The notes under the pieces were generated by a model. That model was given only the letters and a program-made list of their open reading frames with translations, was not told the DNA's origin and searched no databases. Source: Thermodesulfobacteriota bacterium (GTDB lineage: Bacteria; Desulfobacterota; Syntrophobacteria; BM002). Taken from it: DNA of 8,919 nucleotides. Location: positions 1 to 8,919 of the forward strand of contig CAMYLW010000101.1 in assembly GCA_947259475.1 (NCBI GenBank), read 5' to 3'. Positions 1-6,850 of the stretch are shown in pieces (position 1 is the first letter of the stretch; each line of letters opens with the position of its first letter). Both the position numbers and the translations under genes were made by a program.

Positions 1-1200
1 CCCAAGGGGGCCGGGAACATCCAGGTTGTCTACCTGGCAAACGCTCAGGCGGAAGAATTGGCCAAGGTGCTCACCGGGTTGCCCGCCAAGGCGGGCCCCA
101 AAGGGAAGCAGCCTGTTCTTTCAACCGAAGTGAAGATAGTCGCAGACAAGGCCACCAATAGTCTGGTGATCACAGCCAGACCAGAAGAATTTCAGGTGCT
201 GGCGCCCATTATTCTCAAGCTGGACATCCCCAGGAAGCAGGTTTACGTTGAGGCGCTTATCATGGAGGTCAGGGCCACCCTAACAATGTCGCTAGGGATC
301 GACTGGACCTTGGCCGACGAAACGGGTTTGCCTCTTGGTGCCGATGATGGGGTGGTTTTTGGAGGATCCAGAACTAGTGGCACGTCTGTTTTGGATCAAG
401 CCGGGAGGCTGGCCATTCCAAGTGGTCTCACTGCGGGAGTGGTGTCATTTCCCGCTACCATAGGGGGTATCACTTTTAGCAATTTGGCGGCCCTCATAAC
501 TGCTGCCCAGACGGACAACAACTTCAATATTATTGCCACCCCCCAGCTTATGACTTTGGACAATGAAGAGGCCAGCGTTGTGGTGGCGGAAAATATCCCC
601 TTTTCCACCAGGGTGGATGAGGGGACGTCTACCACCGACCGGGCCATTCAAAGTCTTGAATACAGGGATGTGGGTACTACTCTCAAGATCACGCCGCAGA
701 TTAATGAAAAACGTTTTGTCAAGCTCAAAATCTACCAAGAGAAAAGTACTGTCGTCAGCGAGACGAGCCAAGTTAGTGCCACTCAAGTTGTGCTGGCGCC
801 GACCACGCGCAAACGAACTGCCGAGACCAACGTGCAGGTGCGTGATGGCCAGACGGTGGTGATCGCAGGACTGGTGGGAGACGACGTAGATGTCTCGGTT
901 ACGAAGGTGCCCTGCCTTGGTGATATTCCTCTATTGGGCTGGCTGTTCAAGTTTGAGAAACGAACGACTGAGCGCACCAATTTGCTCATTTTCCTTACCC
1001 CATATATCGTGGCAACCCCCGAGGAGGCCGAAGAGATTTACCGGCAAAAGGCCAGTTACATGGATGAGCTTACAAGGGGCGCGACGGAGCAGGATGTTCA
1101 ACCAGAGGAGCCTTCAGCAGCACGCGGCCCTGCGACCCCTTCGACAGGCTCAGGGCAAGCAGGCTCGGGAGAGGCGGAAGGCAGCCAGAAAAAAAAGTAA
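1..1200 (+). CDS. gspD: Type II secretion secretin GspD, 5'-truncated by window edge
   Basis: This is the outer-membrane secretin, whose multimer forms the T2SS exit channel. The frame is open from base 1, so the start lies upstream; about 399 residues are visible. The first ~25 residues (IQVVYLANAQAEELAKVL) look like the end of an N-domain repeat. Another N-domain stretch follows (VKIVADKATNSLVIT), then the pore-forming secretin domain: NIIATPQLMTLDNEEA, AENIPF, a YRDVGTTLKITPQI stretch, and the family signature VPCLGDIPLLGWLF from about visible residue 303. The domain ends near NLLIFLTPYIV. The last ~50 residues are a low-complexity Ser/Gly/Glu/Lys tail ending in KKK, and part of it is encoded by a dispersed repeat (1137-1170). 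I see no clear pilotin-binding S domain. An 88-bp gap separates it from gspE. The family call is secure. Confidence 0.95.
   Translation, partial: PKGAGNIQVVYLANAQAEELAKVLTGLPAKAGPKGKQPVLSTEVKIVADKATNSLVITARPEEFQVLAPIILKLDIPRKQVYVEALIMEVRATLTMSLGIDWTLADETGLPLGADDGVVFGGSRTSGTSVLDQAGRLAIPSGLTAGVVSFPATIGGITFSNLAALITAAQTDNNFNIIATPQLMTLDNEEASVVVAENIPFSTRVDEGTSTTDRAIQSLEYRDVGTTLKITPQINEKRFVKLKIYQEKSTVVSETSQVSATQVVLAPTTRKRTAETNVQVRDGQTVVIAGLVGDDVDVSVTKVPCLGDIPLLGWLFKFEKRTTERTNLLIFLTPYIVATPEEAEEIYRQKASYMDELTRGATEQDVQPEEPSAARGPATPSTGSGQAGSGEAEGSQKKK
81..96. repeat. Perfect palindrome inside gspD
   Basis: GCCCGCC-AA-GGCGGGC is a perfect 7-bp stem with a 2-base centre. It encodes PAKAG in the loop between two strands of a secretin N domain, a region of variable length in this family. 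It could be an inserted short palindromic repeat tolerated in a flexible loop, or chance in GC-rich sequence. Confidence 0.4.
1137..1170 (+). repeat. Dispersed palindromic repeat (CCCTTCGACA...GCTCAGGGC type) inside gspD
   Basis: CCCTTCGACAGGCTCAGGGC followed by an AGCAGGCTCGGG tail. The CCCT and AGGG ends can pair. A related sequence occurs at 7883-7936, between gspI and gspJ. From memory, repeats of this type (CCCTTCGACAAGCTCAGGGC) are common as dispersed copies in many environmental bacterial genomes. Here it is read in frame and encodes the PSTGSGQAGSG part of the secretin tail. Confidence 0.6.
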
Positions 1201-1244
1201 GCAGTAAGAACTAGGGACTAAACACTAGGCACTAAGAACTAGGT
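1196..1244 (+). repeat. Degenerate heptamer tandem repeat after gspD (consensus ASTARGN)
   Basis: Seven consecutive 7-bp units fit ASTARRN-like variants, for example AGTAAGC at 1196, ACTAGGG at 1210, ACTAGGC at 1224 and ACTAGGT at 1238. The gspD stop codon (1198-1200) lies inside the first unit. The unit length is not a multiple of three. This fills about half of the gspD-gspE gap. Confidence 0.75.
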
Positions 1245-1256
1245 GAGTACTGACGC

Positions 1257-1273
1257 GGTGGCCAGGGGCCACC
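1257..1273 (+). promoter_or_regulatory. Hairpin just upstream of gspE start
   Basis: GGTGGCC-AGG-GGCCACC forms a perfect 7-bp stem with a 3-base loop, ending 15 bases before the gspE ATG. There is no T run after it, so it does not look like an intrinsic terminator. No good Shine-Dalgarno sequence is visible between the hairpin and the ATG. It could affect mRNA stability or gspE translation; that role is inference. Confidence 0.45.
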
Positions 1274-1288
1274 CAAGAGCAGCAGATT

Positions 1289-2950
1289 ATGAACGTTCTA
1301 CCCAGACTAGGCGATGTACTCGTTGAACAAGGCTGGCTCAGTCCTGAGGCCTTAGAGGAAGGGTTAGACGCTCAGGCGGAAAACGGCGAAAGACTGGGGC
1401 AGGTTCTTGTTCAGCAAAAAAAGATTACCGAGCAAGAGCTCCTGAATGCTCTCGCCCTCCAACTGGACTTGGAGGTGATGGAGAGTATTGAAGATAAGGA
1501 ACTCCGTTTTGATCTGGTGGAACAACTGCCAATCCAGTACCTGAAAAAGCACGAGATTTTTCCTTTCCAGTCCGAGGATGGCATTTTACGGATCGCGGTG
1601 AATGATCCCCTGGACCTCGAGGTTCTGGACGATCTCCGCATCCTCTTCGGCCAAAACGAGATCAGACCGGTGCTGGTGCCAGCTCGGGAGATCCTCTCGG
1701 CCATCAATCGTACCTACGGTCAAGCCAATGACACTACCGAGCAGATCATGCAGGACCTGGGTGAGGAAGCAGACAGCCAACATTTGTTCACCGAGTTGGA
1801 AGTGGGCGAGGATTTGCTGGACGAGACCAGCGAGGCACCCATTATCAAACTGGTGAACCACATTTTTTCCCAGGCGGTTAAAAGCCAGGCCAGCGACATC
1901 CACATCGAACCATACCAGCAGCACCTCCAAGTGCGCTTCCGTCTGGACGGGGTTCTACACAATGTGCTGAGCCCGCCCCGAAGGTTACATGCGGCGATAG
2001 TCTCGCGCATAAAAGTAATGGCCCGGCTGGACATTGCCGAGAACGGCGAGCGCTTGGTGGACGTAAGGGTTTCTTGTCTGCCCACTGCTTTTGGCGAGCG
2101 AGTTGTGCTCAGGCTGCTGGAAAAAAGCGGCAAACTTCTCAGCATGGAAGAGATTGGTTTCACAGCCGCGGCCCTGGCGGAGATGAAAAGGCTGCTTCAT
2201 CTTTCTCATGGCATCATCCTGGTGACTGGACCTACGGGAAGCGGCAAGACCACAAGCCTGTATGCAGCTCTTAGCTCTATAAACTCTCCGGACAAAAACA
2301 TTCTAACCATTGAGGATCCAATCGAATACCAGCTGGACGGCATCGGCCAGATGCAGGTGAACCCCAAGATCAATCTTACCTTTGCCAGCGGACTGCGCTC
2401 CATGGTTCGCCAGGATCCAGACGTAATCCTGGTTGGTGAGATCCGAGATCGGGAGACTGCCGACATCGCCATTCATGCAGCACTAACAGGACACCTGGTA
2501 TTTTCAACTCTGCACACCAACGATTCGGCAAGCGCCGTTACCAGGCTCACTGACATGGGGATCGAACCCTTTTTGGTTTCCACAGCGGTGCAGGCGATTA
2601 TTGCCCAACGGTTAGTGCGCCTTCTCTGCACGCATTGCAAAGAAGCGTATGAACCGGAAGAGGCTCAATGGGCTGAATTGCGCTCGAGTAGGGAGGTGGC
2701 GGGGCCGATTTTTCGGGCAGATGGATGTGAAAAATGTCTGGAAACAGGCTACCGAGGAAGAACCGGGATCTATGAATTTCTGCTGTTGAGCGAAGCAATA
2801 AAGGGGCTGGTTCTCAAGACATCAGATGCTAACCAGATCAACAAGGCTGCCAGGGCCGAAGGAATGGCGAGCCTGCGTGAAGACGGAATCAACAAGGTAA
2901 TGGAGGGAAGGACCACAATTAGTGAAGTGCTGAGGGTGACGCAGCTCTAG
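1289..2950 (+). CDS. gspE: Type II secretion ATPase GspE, with a missing conserved segment
   Basis: This is the cytoplasmic hexameric ATPase that powers pseudopilus assembly. The 553 residues begin with an MshEN/T2SSE N-terminal region (1-~150). The core follows: a SDIHIEP stretch, Walker A GPTGSGKTT at residues 314-322, an Asp box (LTIEDPIEY), Walker B region (RQDPDVILVGEIRD), a His box (STLHTND), and a four-cysteine zinc site (CTHC, then CEKC about 30 residues on) before GYRGRTGIYE. One feature is abnormal. After LDIAEN (residue 252) the sequence runs straight into GERLVDVRVS, where relatives such as Vibrio EpsE have about 12 more residues including the PQDGR motif. The frame is otherwise intact. 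The ATG at 1289 has only a weak ribosome-binding site. Family certain; full activity doubtful. Confidence 0.95.
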   Translation: MNVLPRLGDVLVEQGWLSPEALEEGLDAQAENGERLGQVLVQQKKITEQELLNALALQLDLEVMESIEDKELRFDLVEQLPIQYLKKHEIFPFQSEDGILRIAVNDPLDLEVLDDLRILFGQNEIRPVLVPAREILSAINRTYGQANDTTEQIMQDLGEEADSQHLFTELEVGEDLLDETSEAPIIKLVNHIFSQAVKSQASDIHIEPYQQHLQVRFRLDGVLHNVLSPPRRLHAAIVSRIKVMARLDIAENGERLVDVRVSCLPTAFGERVVLRLLEKSGKLLSMEEIGFTAAALAEMKRLLHLSHGIILVTGPTGSGKTTSLYAALSSINSPDKNILTIEDPIEYQLDGIGQMQVNPKINLTFASGLRSMVRQDPDVILVGEIRDRETADIAIHAALTGHLVFSTLHTNDSASAVTRLTDMGIEPFLVSTAVQAIIAQRLVRLLCTHCKEAYEPEEAQWAELRSSREVAGPIFRADGCEKCLETGYRGRTGIYEFLLLSEAIKGLVLKTSDANQINKAARAEGMASLREDGINKVMEGRTTISEVLRVTQL

Positions 2951-2963
2951 CTCCCAAGGGGAG
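2951..2963 (+). other. Small hairpin directly after gspE stop
   Basis: CTCCC-AAG-GGGAG is a 5-bp stem that abuts the gspE TAG. There is no T run, so it is not a classic terminator. It may add to 3'-end structure between gspE and gspF. Confidence 0.3.
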
Positions 2964-2964
2964 C

Positions 2965-2985
2965 ACTAGGCACTAAGCAGAGAGG
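2965..2985 (+). repeat. Short heptamer run after gspE
   Basis: ACTAGGC and ACTAAGC are consecutive 7-bp units, followed by AGAGAGG. The first two belong to the same heptamer family as the run after gspD (1196-1244). Confidence 0.5.
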
Positions 2986-2987
2986 AT

Positions 2988-3022
2988 GTTGGAGGAGCGC
3001 TTCGCTTTAGGTTGGAGGCAAC
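2988..3022 (-). repeat. Inverted, shortened copy of the spacer hairpin element
   Basis: Read on the - strand, this gives CCTCCAACCT, then AAAGCGAAGCGCTCC, then TCCAAC. That matches the 3' half of the elements before gspI and gspJ, with the central GGCCAG-A-CTGGCC stem removed. It keeps its own small AGCG/CGCT stem. Because it is inverted relative to 3049-3096, the two can pair into a long hairpin within the gspE-gspF spacer. Confidence 0.6.
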
Positions 3023-3048
3023 AAATATGACATGATAAATTTCTTTCC

Positions 3049-3096
3049 CCTCTAACCTTGAGCGAGGCCCGAAAGGGTCGAGTGGTCCTCTAACCC
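3049..3096 (+). repeat. Degenerate copy of the spacer hairpin element before gspF
   Basis: The order CCTCTAACCT, GAGCGAGGCC, a hairpin centre, then TCCTCTAACCC matches the elements before gspI and gspJ unit by unit. The changes include C-to-T and other substitutions. The centre is GGCCC-GAAA-GGGTC, a 5-bp stem (one G-T pair) capped by a GNRA-type tetraloop. Confidence 0.6.
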
Positions 3097-3133
3097 AATG
3101 CCGCGTAGCGTAAGCTATGCGATTGGTGAACAG

Positions 3134-4360
3134 ATGCCGGTCTTTGAGTATGTAGCCATAGATAGCGCTGGGAAGAGCCGCAAGGGAATTATTGATGCGG
3201 ACAGCTCACGAACGGCCCGCCAAAAGCTGCGGACGGACGGCATCTATCCCTCACATCTGGAAGAAACTCAGGCGGGCGAGACCAGCGACACACCTAGTCG
3301 GTTCCAGTTCCAGTTCACACTGCAGCGGGTGCGGAGAACCGAACTGGTTAACACTACGCGGCAATTGGCTACTCTCCTGTCGGCGGGACTACCTCTTGTC
3401 TCTGCTCTCAGCGGGGTGCTGGAGCAGGTGAGGCGAGCTCCCTTGCGCAAGGTGCTTTCCCAGGTGCGGGAGCGGGTCAAAGAAGGGATGAGTTTGGCAG
3501 CTGCCTTCCGGGAACACCCGAAGGTGTTTCCCTCAGTCTACACTGCCATGATCCACGCCGGGGAAACTTCAGGTACTCTGGAGTTGGTGGTGGAGAGACT
3601 GGCTGATTTCGGAGAGCAGCAGTTGGCCTTGCAGAGACAGGTCCGCTCGACCTTGGCCTATCCCATCTTGATGCTCACTGTTGGCTTGGGCGTGGTAGTG
3701 TTTCTGCTGGCCTTCGTGATTCCCAAGGTCACCCAGATCTTCGTGGACATGAAGCAAGATCTACCCCTGCCCACCACCGTGTTGATTGGAGTGAGCGAGC
3801 TTTTTCATAAGTACTGGCCTGCACTGGTACTTGTCCTCATCATTGCCTTTTTGGCAGGTCGTTATTATGTCAAGACTGATGCAGGGCGCCGTCGTTACCA
3901 TCGGCTCTTGCTACGATTGCCAATTGTGGGTCCCATCGTGGAAAAAGTGGCTATGGCGCGGATTACCAGGACCCTCGGAACTTTGCTCAACAACGGCGTG
4001 CCTCTGCTCAGCGCCATGGAAATAGTGAGCAATCTGGTAAACAATGTGATTCTGCGGCAAGCCATAGAGGAGGCGCGCCAGGAAATAAGTGAAGGGGCCA
4101 GCATAACGGCACCTTTGGCCCGCGGTGGAATTTTCCCGCCGGTGGTCATTCAGATGATTTCGGTGGGGGAGCAGAGTGGTAATCTGGAAGGAATGTTGTT
4201 TAAGGTCGCCGATACTTTTGACAGTGAGGTGGAAAGTAGCGTAACCACTTTGACTTCACTTCTGGGACCGATGATGATCCTGGTTCTTGCATTTTTTGTG
4301 GGCTATGTGGTTCTGGCTGTGCTTCTGCCCATTTTTGAGATGAGCCACCTTGTGGGATAG
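3134..4360 (+). CDS. gspF: Type II secretion inner-membrane platform protein GspF
   Basis: This polytopic inner-membrane protein couples the GspE motor to the growing pseudopilus. The chosen start gives 408 residues beginning MPVFEYVAIDSAGKSRKG, which is how GspF proteins normally begin. GGTGA at 3125-3129 is a short-spaced ribosome-binding site. An in-frame ATG at 3098 would add 12 residues of spacer-derived sequence and is less likely. Two T2SSF domains are visible, at about residues 70-170 (ELVNTTRQLATLLSAGLPL) and 273-395 (ITRTLGTLLNNGVPLLSA). The membrane segments lie near residues 175-200, 228-245 and 377-403. The length matches the family's usual ~400. The 183-bp gap from gspE is filled by repeat elements. 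Confidence 0.95.
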   Translation: MPVFEYVAIDSAGKSRKGIIDADSSRTARQKLRTDGIYPSHLEETQAGETSDTPSRFQFQFTLQRVRRTELVNTTRQLATLLSAGLPLVSALSGVLEQVRRAPLRKVLSQVRERVKEGMSLAAAFREHPKVFPSVYTAMIHAGETSGTLELVVERLADFGEQQLALQRQVRSTLAYPILMLTVGLGVVVFLLAFVIPKVTQIFVDMKQDLPLPTTVLIGVSELFHKYWPALVLVLIIAFLAGRYYVKTDAGRRRYHRLLLRLPIVGPIVEKVAMARITRTLGTLLNNGVPLLSAMEIVSNLVNNVILRQAIEEARQEISEGASITAPLARGGIFPPVVIQMISVGEQSGNLEGMLFKVADTFDSEVESSVTTLTSLLGPMMILVLAFFVGYVVLAVLLPIFEMSHLVG

Positions 4361-4402
4361 CTCGGAGTTCGGATTTCGGATTTCGGAATGCGGATTGGGG
4401 TG
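4361..4402 (+). repeat. Heptamer tandem repeat after gspF (consensus TTCGGAT)
   Basis: Six 7-bp units begin on the base after the gspF TAG: CTCGGAG at 4361, TTCGGAT at 4368 and 4375, TTCGGAA at 4382, TGCGGAT at 4389 and TGGGGTG at 4396. The repeat decays with distance from the stop. This is a different heptamer family from the gspD and gspE spacers. Confidence 0.75.
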
Positions 4403-4423
4403 AAAGGAAGGCAAGACAAAATT

Positions 4424-4452
4424 TTGGTTATTTTCTCTCATTTTAGTTTACT
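4424..4452 (+). promoter_or_regulatory. Weak sigma-70-like promoter candidate
   Basis: TTGGTT (-35-like) is followed after 17 bases by TTTACT (-10-like), within the most AT-rich stretch of the window and ~30 bp before the 4481 gene. Only 3/6 and 4/6 bases match consensus. An internal promoter for the GspA/B gene is possible; the support is thin. Confidence 0.25.
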
Positions 4453-4480
4453 TTAGACACTTTCCCGAAAGGGGTTTGAC

Positions 4481-6280
4481 ATGTACCGGGATCGCTTCGG
4501 TCTGAAATGCAAGCCATTTGGGAATACCCCTGACCCACTGTTTTTCTATTTTTCAGCTGACCACCGGCAGGGTTTAGTTACTTTGAGCCAGGGTATTCAT
4601 GACCGGTGCGGCCTCATGCTGTTGCTTGGCGAGGTCGGCACCGGAAAAACAAACATTTGCTACCACCTCCATAACCACGAAGGCTACCCATCAGCGTATC
4701 TCAATTACCCGTTTCTCACTGAAGGCGAATTCTTGGAATCGGTCAATAAAGAACTGGGTATTCCCGTTGGAGATGGATCAAGAAGGCGTAATCGAGCGGA
4801 GCTTCAAGATTACCTCTTGCGGCAACAAAACAAAGGAAAACCAGTAGTCGTTATTGTGGATGAGGCTCATCGCCTTGGTATCCCCATTTTAGATGAGATT
4901 CTCATCCTGTCCAATTTGCAGGTTGCCGACGGCCATCTGCTGCAAATAATTTTGGCTGGGCAGCCTCTCCTTTTAGACACACTCAAACAGCCACGGCTGC
5001 AGTCCTTAAACCAGAGAATAGGTCTTCGATATCACTTAGCCAAAATGGATCGTGCCAATACCATCGACTATATCTGCCATCGCTTGGCAAAAGCCGGCTG
5101 CACGAACCAGTCTCTCTTTTCCCCTGGAGCTTTGGACACCATATGGAAAAAGTCGCATGGCACACCTAGACTCATAAATCAGCTCTCCGAACGTGCTCTA
5201 AACGAAGCATACCGGAGAGGCAAAAAAGGGGTGGGAAGGCGACAAGTGAGGCGTGTGGCTGACGCCCCCCTTTACCAGCCTTTATTTGCCGCCAGGCCCA
5301 AGTACTGGTCAATGAGGACTGCCTTCGCAGGTACGGTAATGGCCTTGTTTGTCGGGGTCTCTTTTGGTCTCTGGTATTTTGGTTTGGGTAGCAAATACCT
5401 GCCGATAATGACTGGAAAAATTAATCAGGTGACAGCGGAGCGGCGAACCCTCATAAGGCAACCGATCGTAGTACCGCAACTTGCGGAAAACCGGGAATAT
5501 GAGCCTGGAGATGGGGTGGTAGTGGAGCAAGAAGGAACATTGCCAGTTGTCGCATATGGTGAGGCGCCGTTGCATCCAGACTCGCAGGCTACCGAACTAA
5601 ACCCTATAGCTGAACCTTTGTCGGTTGCAGATGATCTGCCGGATTTAGACTTGGGTGCAATCGCTTGGGACGAAAACAGTGACCGCAGTATAGCCGTGCT
5701 CAATGACAGGATTGTTCATGAGGGGGATTTCATCGGGGATGTAAGGGTCTTGCAGATCAAGCCCAATCATGTTGTTCTCCTACGCGGAAATGAGCACATA
5801 ATCAAAAAGATCCATGTCGAGGAAAGAGAGTACACACCAGAAACCAGCGATTTGAGCACAACTGCTGAAAAGGAGCAAGCTGGCGTTCGTGACCCAGAGT
5901 ACAATGACCAGGCTGAACAAACGTTTTCTTTTACGCATTACAAACCAATTATCTATTTTGATTACCGGACGTCAAACATTGCTACTGAAGCATATGAAGA
6001 ACTTGACAGGCTTGCCACCATCGCCGCGCTCAGTCCGGACTATGAAATTGTTATCCGCGGATACACAGACAATGTGGGTTCAACCAAGTACAACAAGAGC
6101 CTATCTAAAACGCGGACACAAATCGTTCGAAACTACCTTGTTGGTAAAGGGATTGATCCTGAAAAAATAAAGACCATTGGCATGGGAGAGAAAAATCCTC
6201 TGCTGCCAAATACTACTCCGGAAGGGCGAGCTGTAAATCGGAGGGTTGAAATAGAGTTGGTGCCTGTTGGTGACAGTTGA
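4481..6280 (+). CDS. GspA/ExeA-type ATPase fused to GspB-like segment and OmpA domain
   Basis: This is probably a factor that inserts or anchors the secretin in the cell wall, the role of ExeA-ExeB (GspA-GspB) in Aeromonas. The 599 residues begin with the ExeA-type opening MYRDRFGLKCKPFGNTPDP. An AAA ATPase follows, with Walker A GEVGTGKT at 50-57 and Walker B VVVIVDEAH at 122-130. One membrane helix lies at about 281-303. After a Pro/Glu-rich linker, LNDRIVHEGDFIGDVRVLQI and VVLLRGNEHII (about 407-445) resemble the periplasmic GspB/GspC homology region. The C terminus (489-599) is an OmpA-like domain with YTDNVGS, YNKSLSKTR and NRRVEIEL; D530 and R545 fit the peptidoglycan-binding pair. AAAGGGG at 4468-4474 sits 6 bases before the ATG. 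Classical GspA carries a different peptidoglycan-binding domain, and GspB is usually a separate gene. The GspB assignment is the weakest part. Confidence 0.85.
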   Translation: MYRDRFGLKCKPFGNTPDPLFFYFSADHRQGLVTLSQGIHDRCGLMLLLGEVGTGKTNICYHLHNHEGYPSAYLNYPFLTEGEFLESVNKELGIPVGDGSRRRNRAELQDYLLRQQNKGKPVVVIVDEAHRLGIPILDEILILSNLQVADGHLLQIILAGQPLLLDTLKQPRLQSLNQRIGLRYHLAKMDRANTIDYICHRLAKAGCTNQSLFSPGALDTIWKKSHGTPRLINQLSERALNEAYRRGKKGVGRRQVRRVADAPLYQPLFAARPKYWSMRTAFAGTVMALFVGVSFGLWYFGLGSKYLPIMTGKINQVTAERRTLIRQPIVVPQLAENREYEPGDGVVVEQEGTLPVVAYGEAPLHPDSQATELNPIAEPLSVADDLPDLDLGAIAWDENSDRSIAVLNDRIVHEGDFIGDVRVLQIKPNHVVLLRGNEHIIKKIHVEEREYTPETSDLSTTAEKEQAGVRDPEYNDQAEQTFSFTHYKPIIYFDYRTSNIATEAYEELDRLATIAALSPDYEIVIRGYTDNVGSTKYNKSLSKTRTQIVRNYLVGKGIDPEKIKTIGMGEKNPLLPNTTPEGRAVNRRVEIELVPVGDS

Positions 6281-6292
6281 GATTCACACCTC

Positions 6293-6297
6293 GGAGG
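6293..6297 (+). promoter_or_regulatory. Strong ribosome-binding site for gspG
   Basis: GGAGG lies 7 bases before the ATG at 6305, the best Shine-Dalgarno match in the window. It favours the upstream gspG start over the ATG at 6401, which has only GGAAG at 6392-6396. Confidence 0.6.
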
Positions 6298-6304
6298 CGT
6301 AAGG

Positions 6305-6850
6305 ATGGGAATGCATCTTGGTGAACCTGCTCGTGGGAGTCAGACACACTCCGCTGCTCATGAACCTTTTTCGGTTGACACATACTCTGTTGGAAGCCTC
6401 ATGTCCCGTGTTTACCCAAGAGTTCTCGGTTCCACATCTGGCTTCACCCTGATCGAGATCATGGTAGTCATAATCATTCTCGGCATTCTTGTGGGGCTCA
6501 TTGTGCCTCGAATAATGGAGAAGCCAGAGAAAGCCAGGCGGGTCAAAGCTCAATTACAGATAGAAAGCATTTCTGCGGCAATAAAAGAGTACAAGTTGGA
6601 CAACGGCGACTATCCCACCACGGAGCAGGGGTTGCAGGCTCTGGTGGAAAAGCCCGCAATTGGCAAGATTCCAAAAAAGTATCCGGAAAAGGGCTACCTC
6701 TCCAAGATTCCCAAAGACCCTTGGGAAAACGATTACATCTATATCAGTCCAGGGGAGCACGGCGATTTTGATCTTATCTCCTACGGCGCTGATGGCGAGG
6801 AAGGCGGCGAAGGCAAAAATGTCGACGTGCAGAGTTGGGAGATCGAATGA
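6305..6850 (+). CDS. gspG: Major pseudopilin GspG
   Basis: This is the main subunit of the periplasmic pseudopilus. It has the type IV prepilin site G|FTLIE with hydrophobic helix [20 protein letters not shown]. The GspG pattern [19 protein letters not shown], a [13 protein letters not shown] stretch and a Gly/Asp-rich C terminus ([11 protein letters not shown]) follow; the latter is the calcium-binding loop region of this family. From 6305 the leader is 46 residues, which is long. The ATG at 6401 would give a typical 14-residue leader ([14 protein letters not shown]), but 6305 has the stronger ribosome-binding site. It lies 24 bp after the GspA/B fusion gene and overlaps gspH by 32 bp. The family call is secure; the start is uncertain. 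Confidence 0.93.
   Translation: MGMHLGEPARGSQTHSAAHEPFSVDTYSVGSLMSRVYPRVLGSTSGFTLIEIMVVIIILGILVGLIVPRIMEKPEKARRVKAQLQIESISAAIKEYKLDNGDYPTTEQGLQALVEKPAIGKIPKKYPEKGYLSKIPKDPWENDYIYISPGEHGDFDLISYGADGEEGGEGKNVDVQSWEIE

Noticed and set aside
396..786. - strand reading frames opposite gspD
   Set aside because: Low-complexity translations with no recognisable motif, lying opposite a clearly coding secretin domain.
2951..2963. Intrinsic terminator after gspE
   Set aside because: The stem is short and no T run follows. The genes downstream belong to the same pathway, so termination here is not expected.
3098..3133. Upstream ATG for gspF
   Set aside because: It adds 12 residues from spacer sequence; MPVFEY at 3134 matches the usual GspF beginning.
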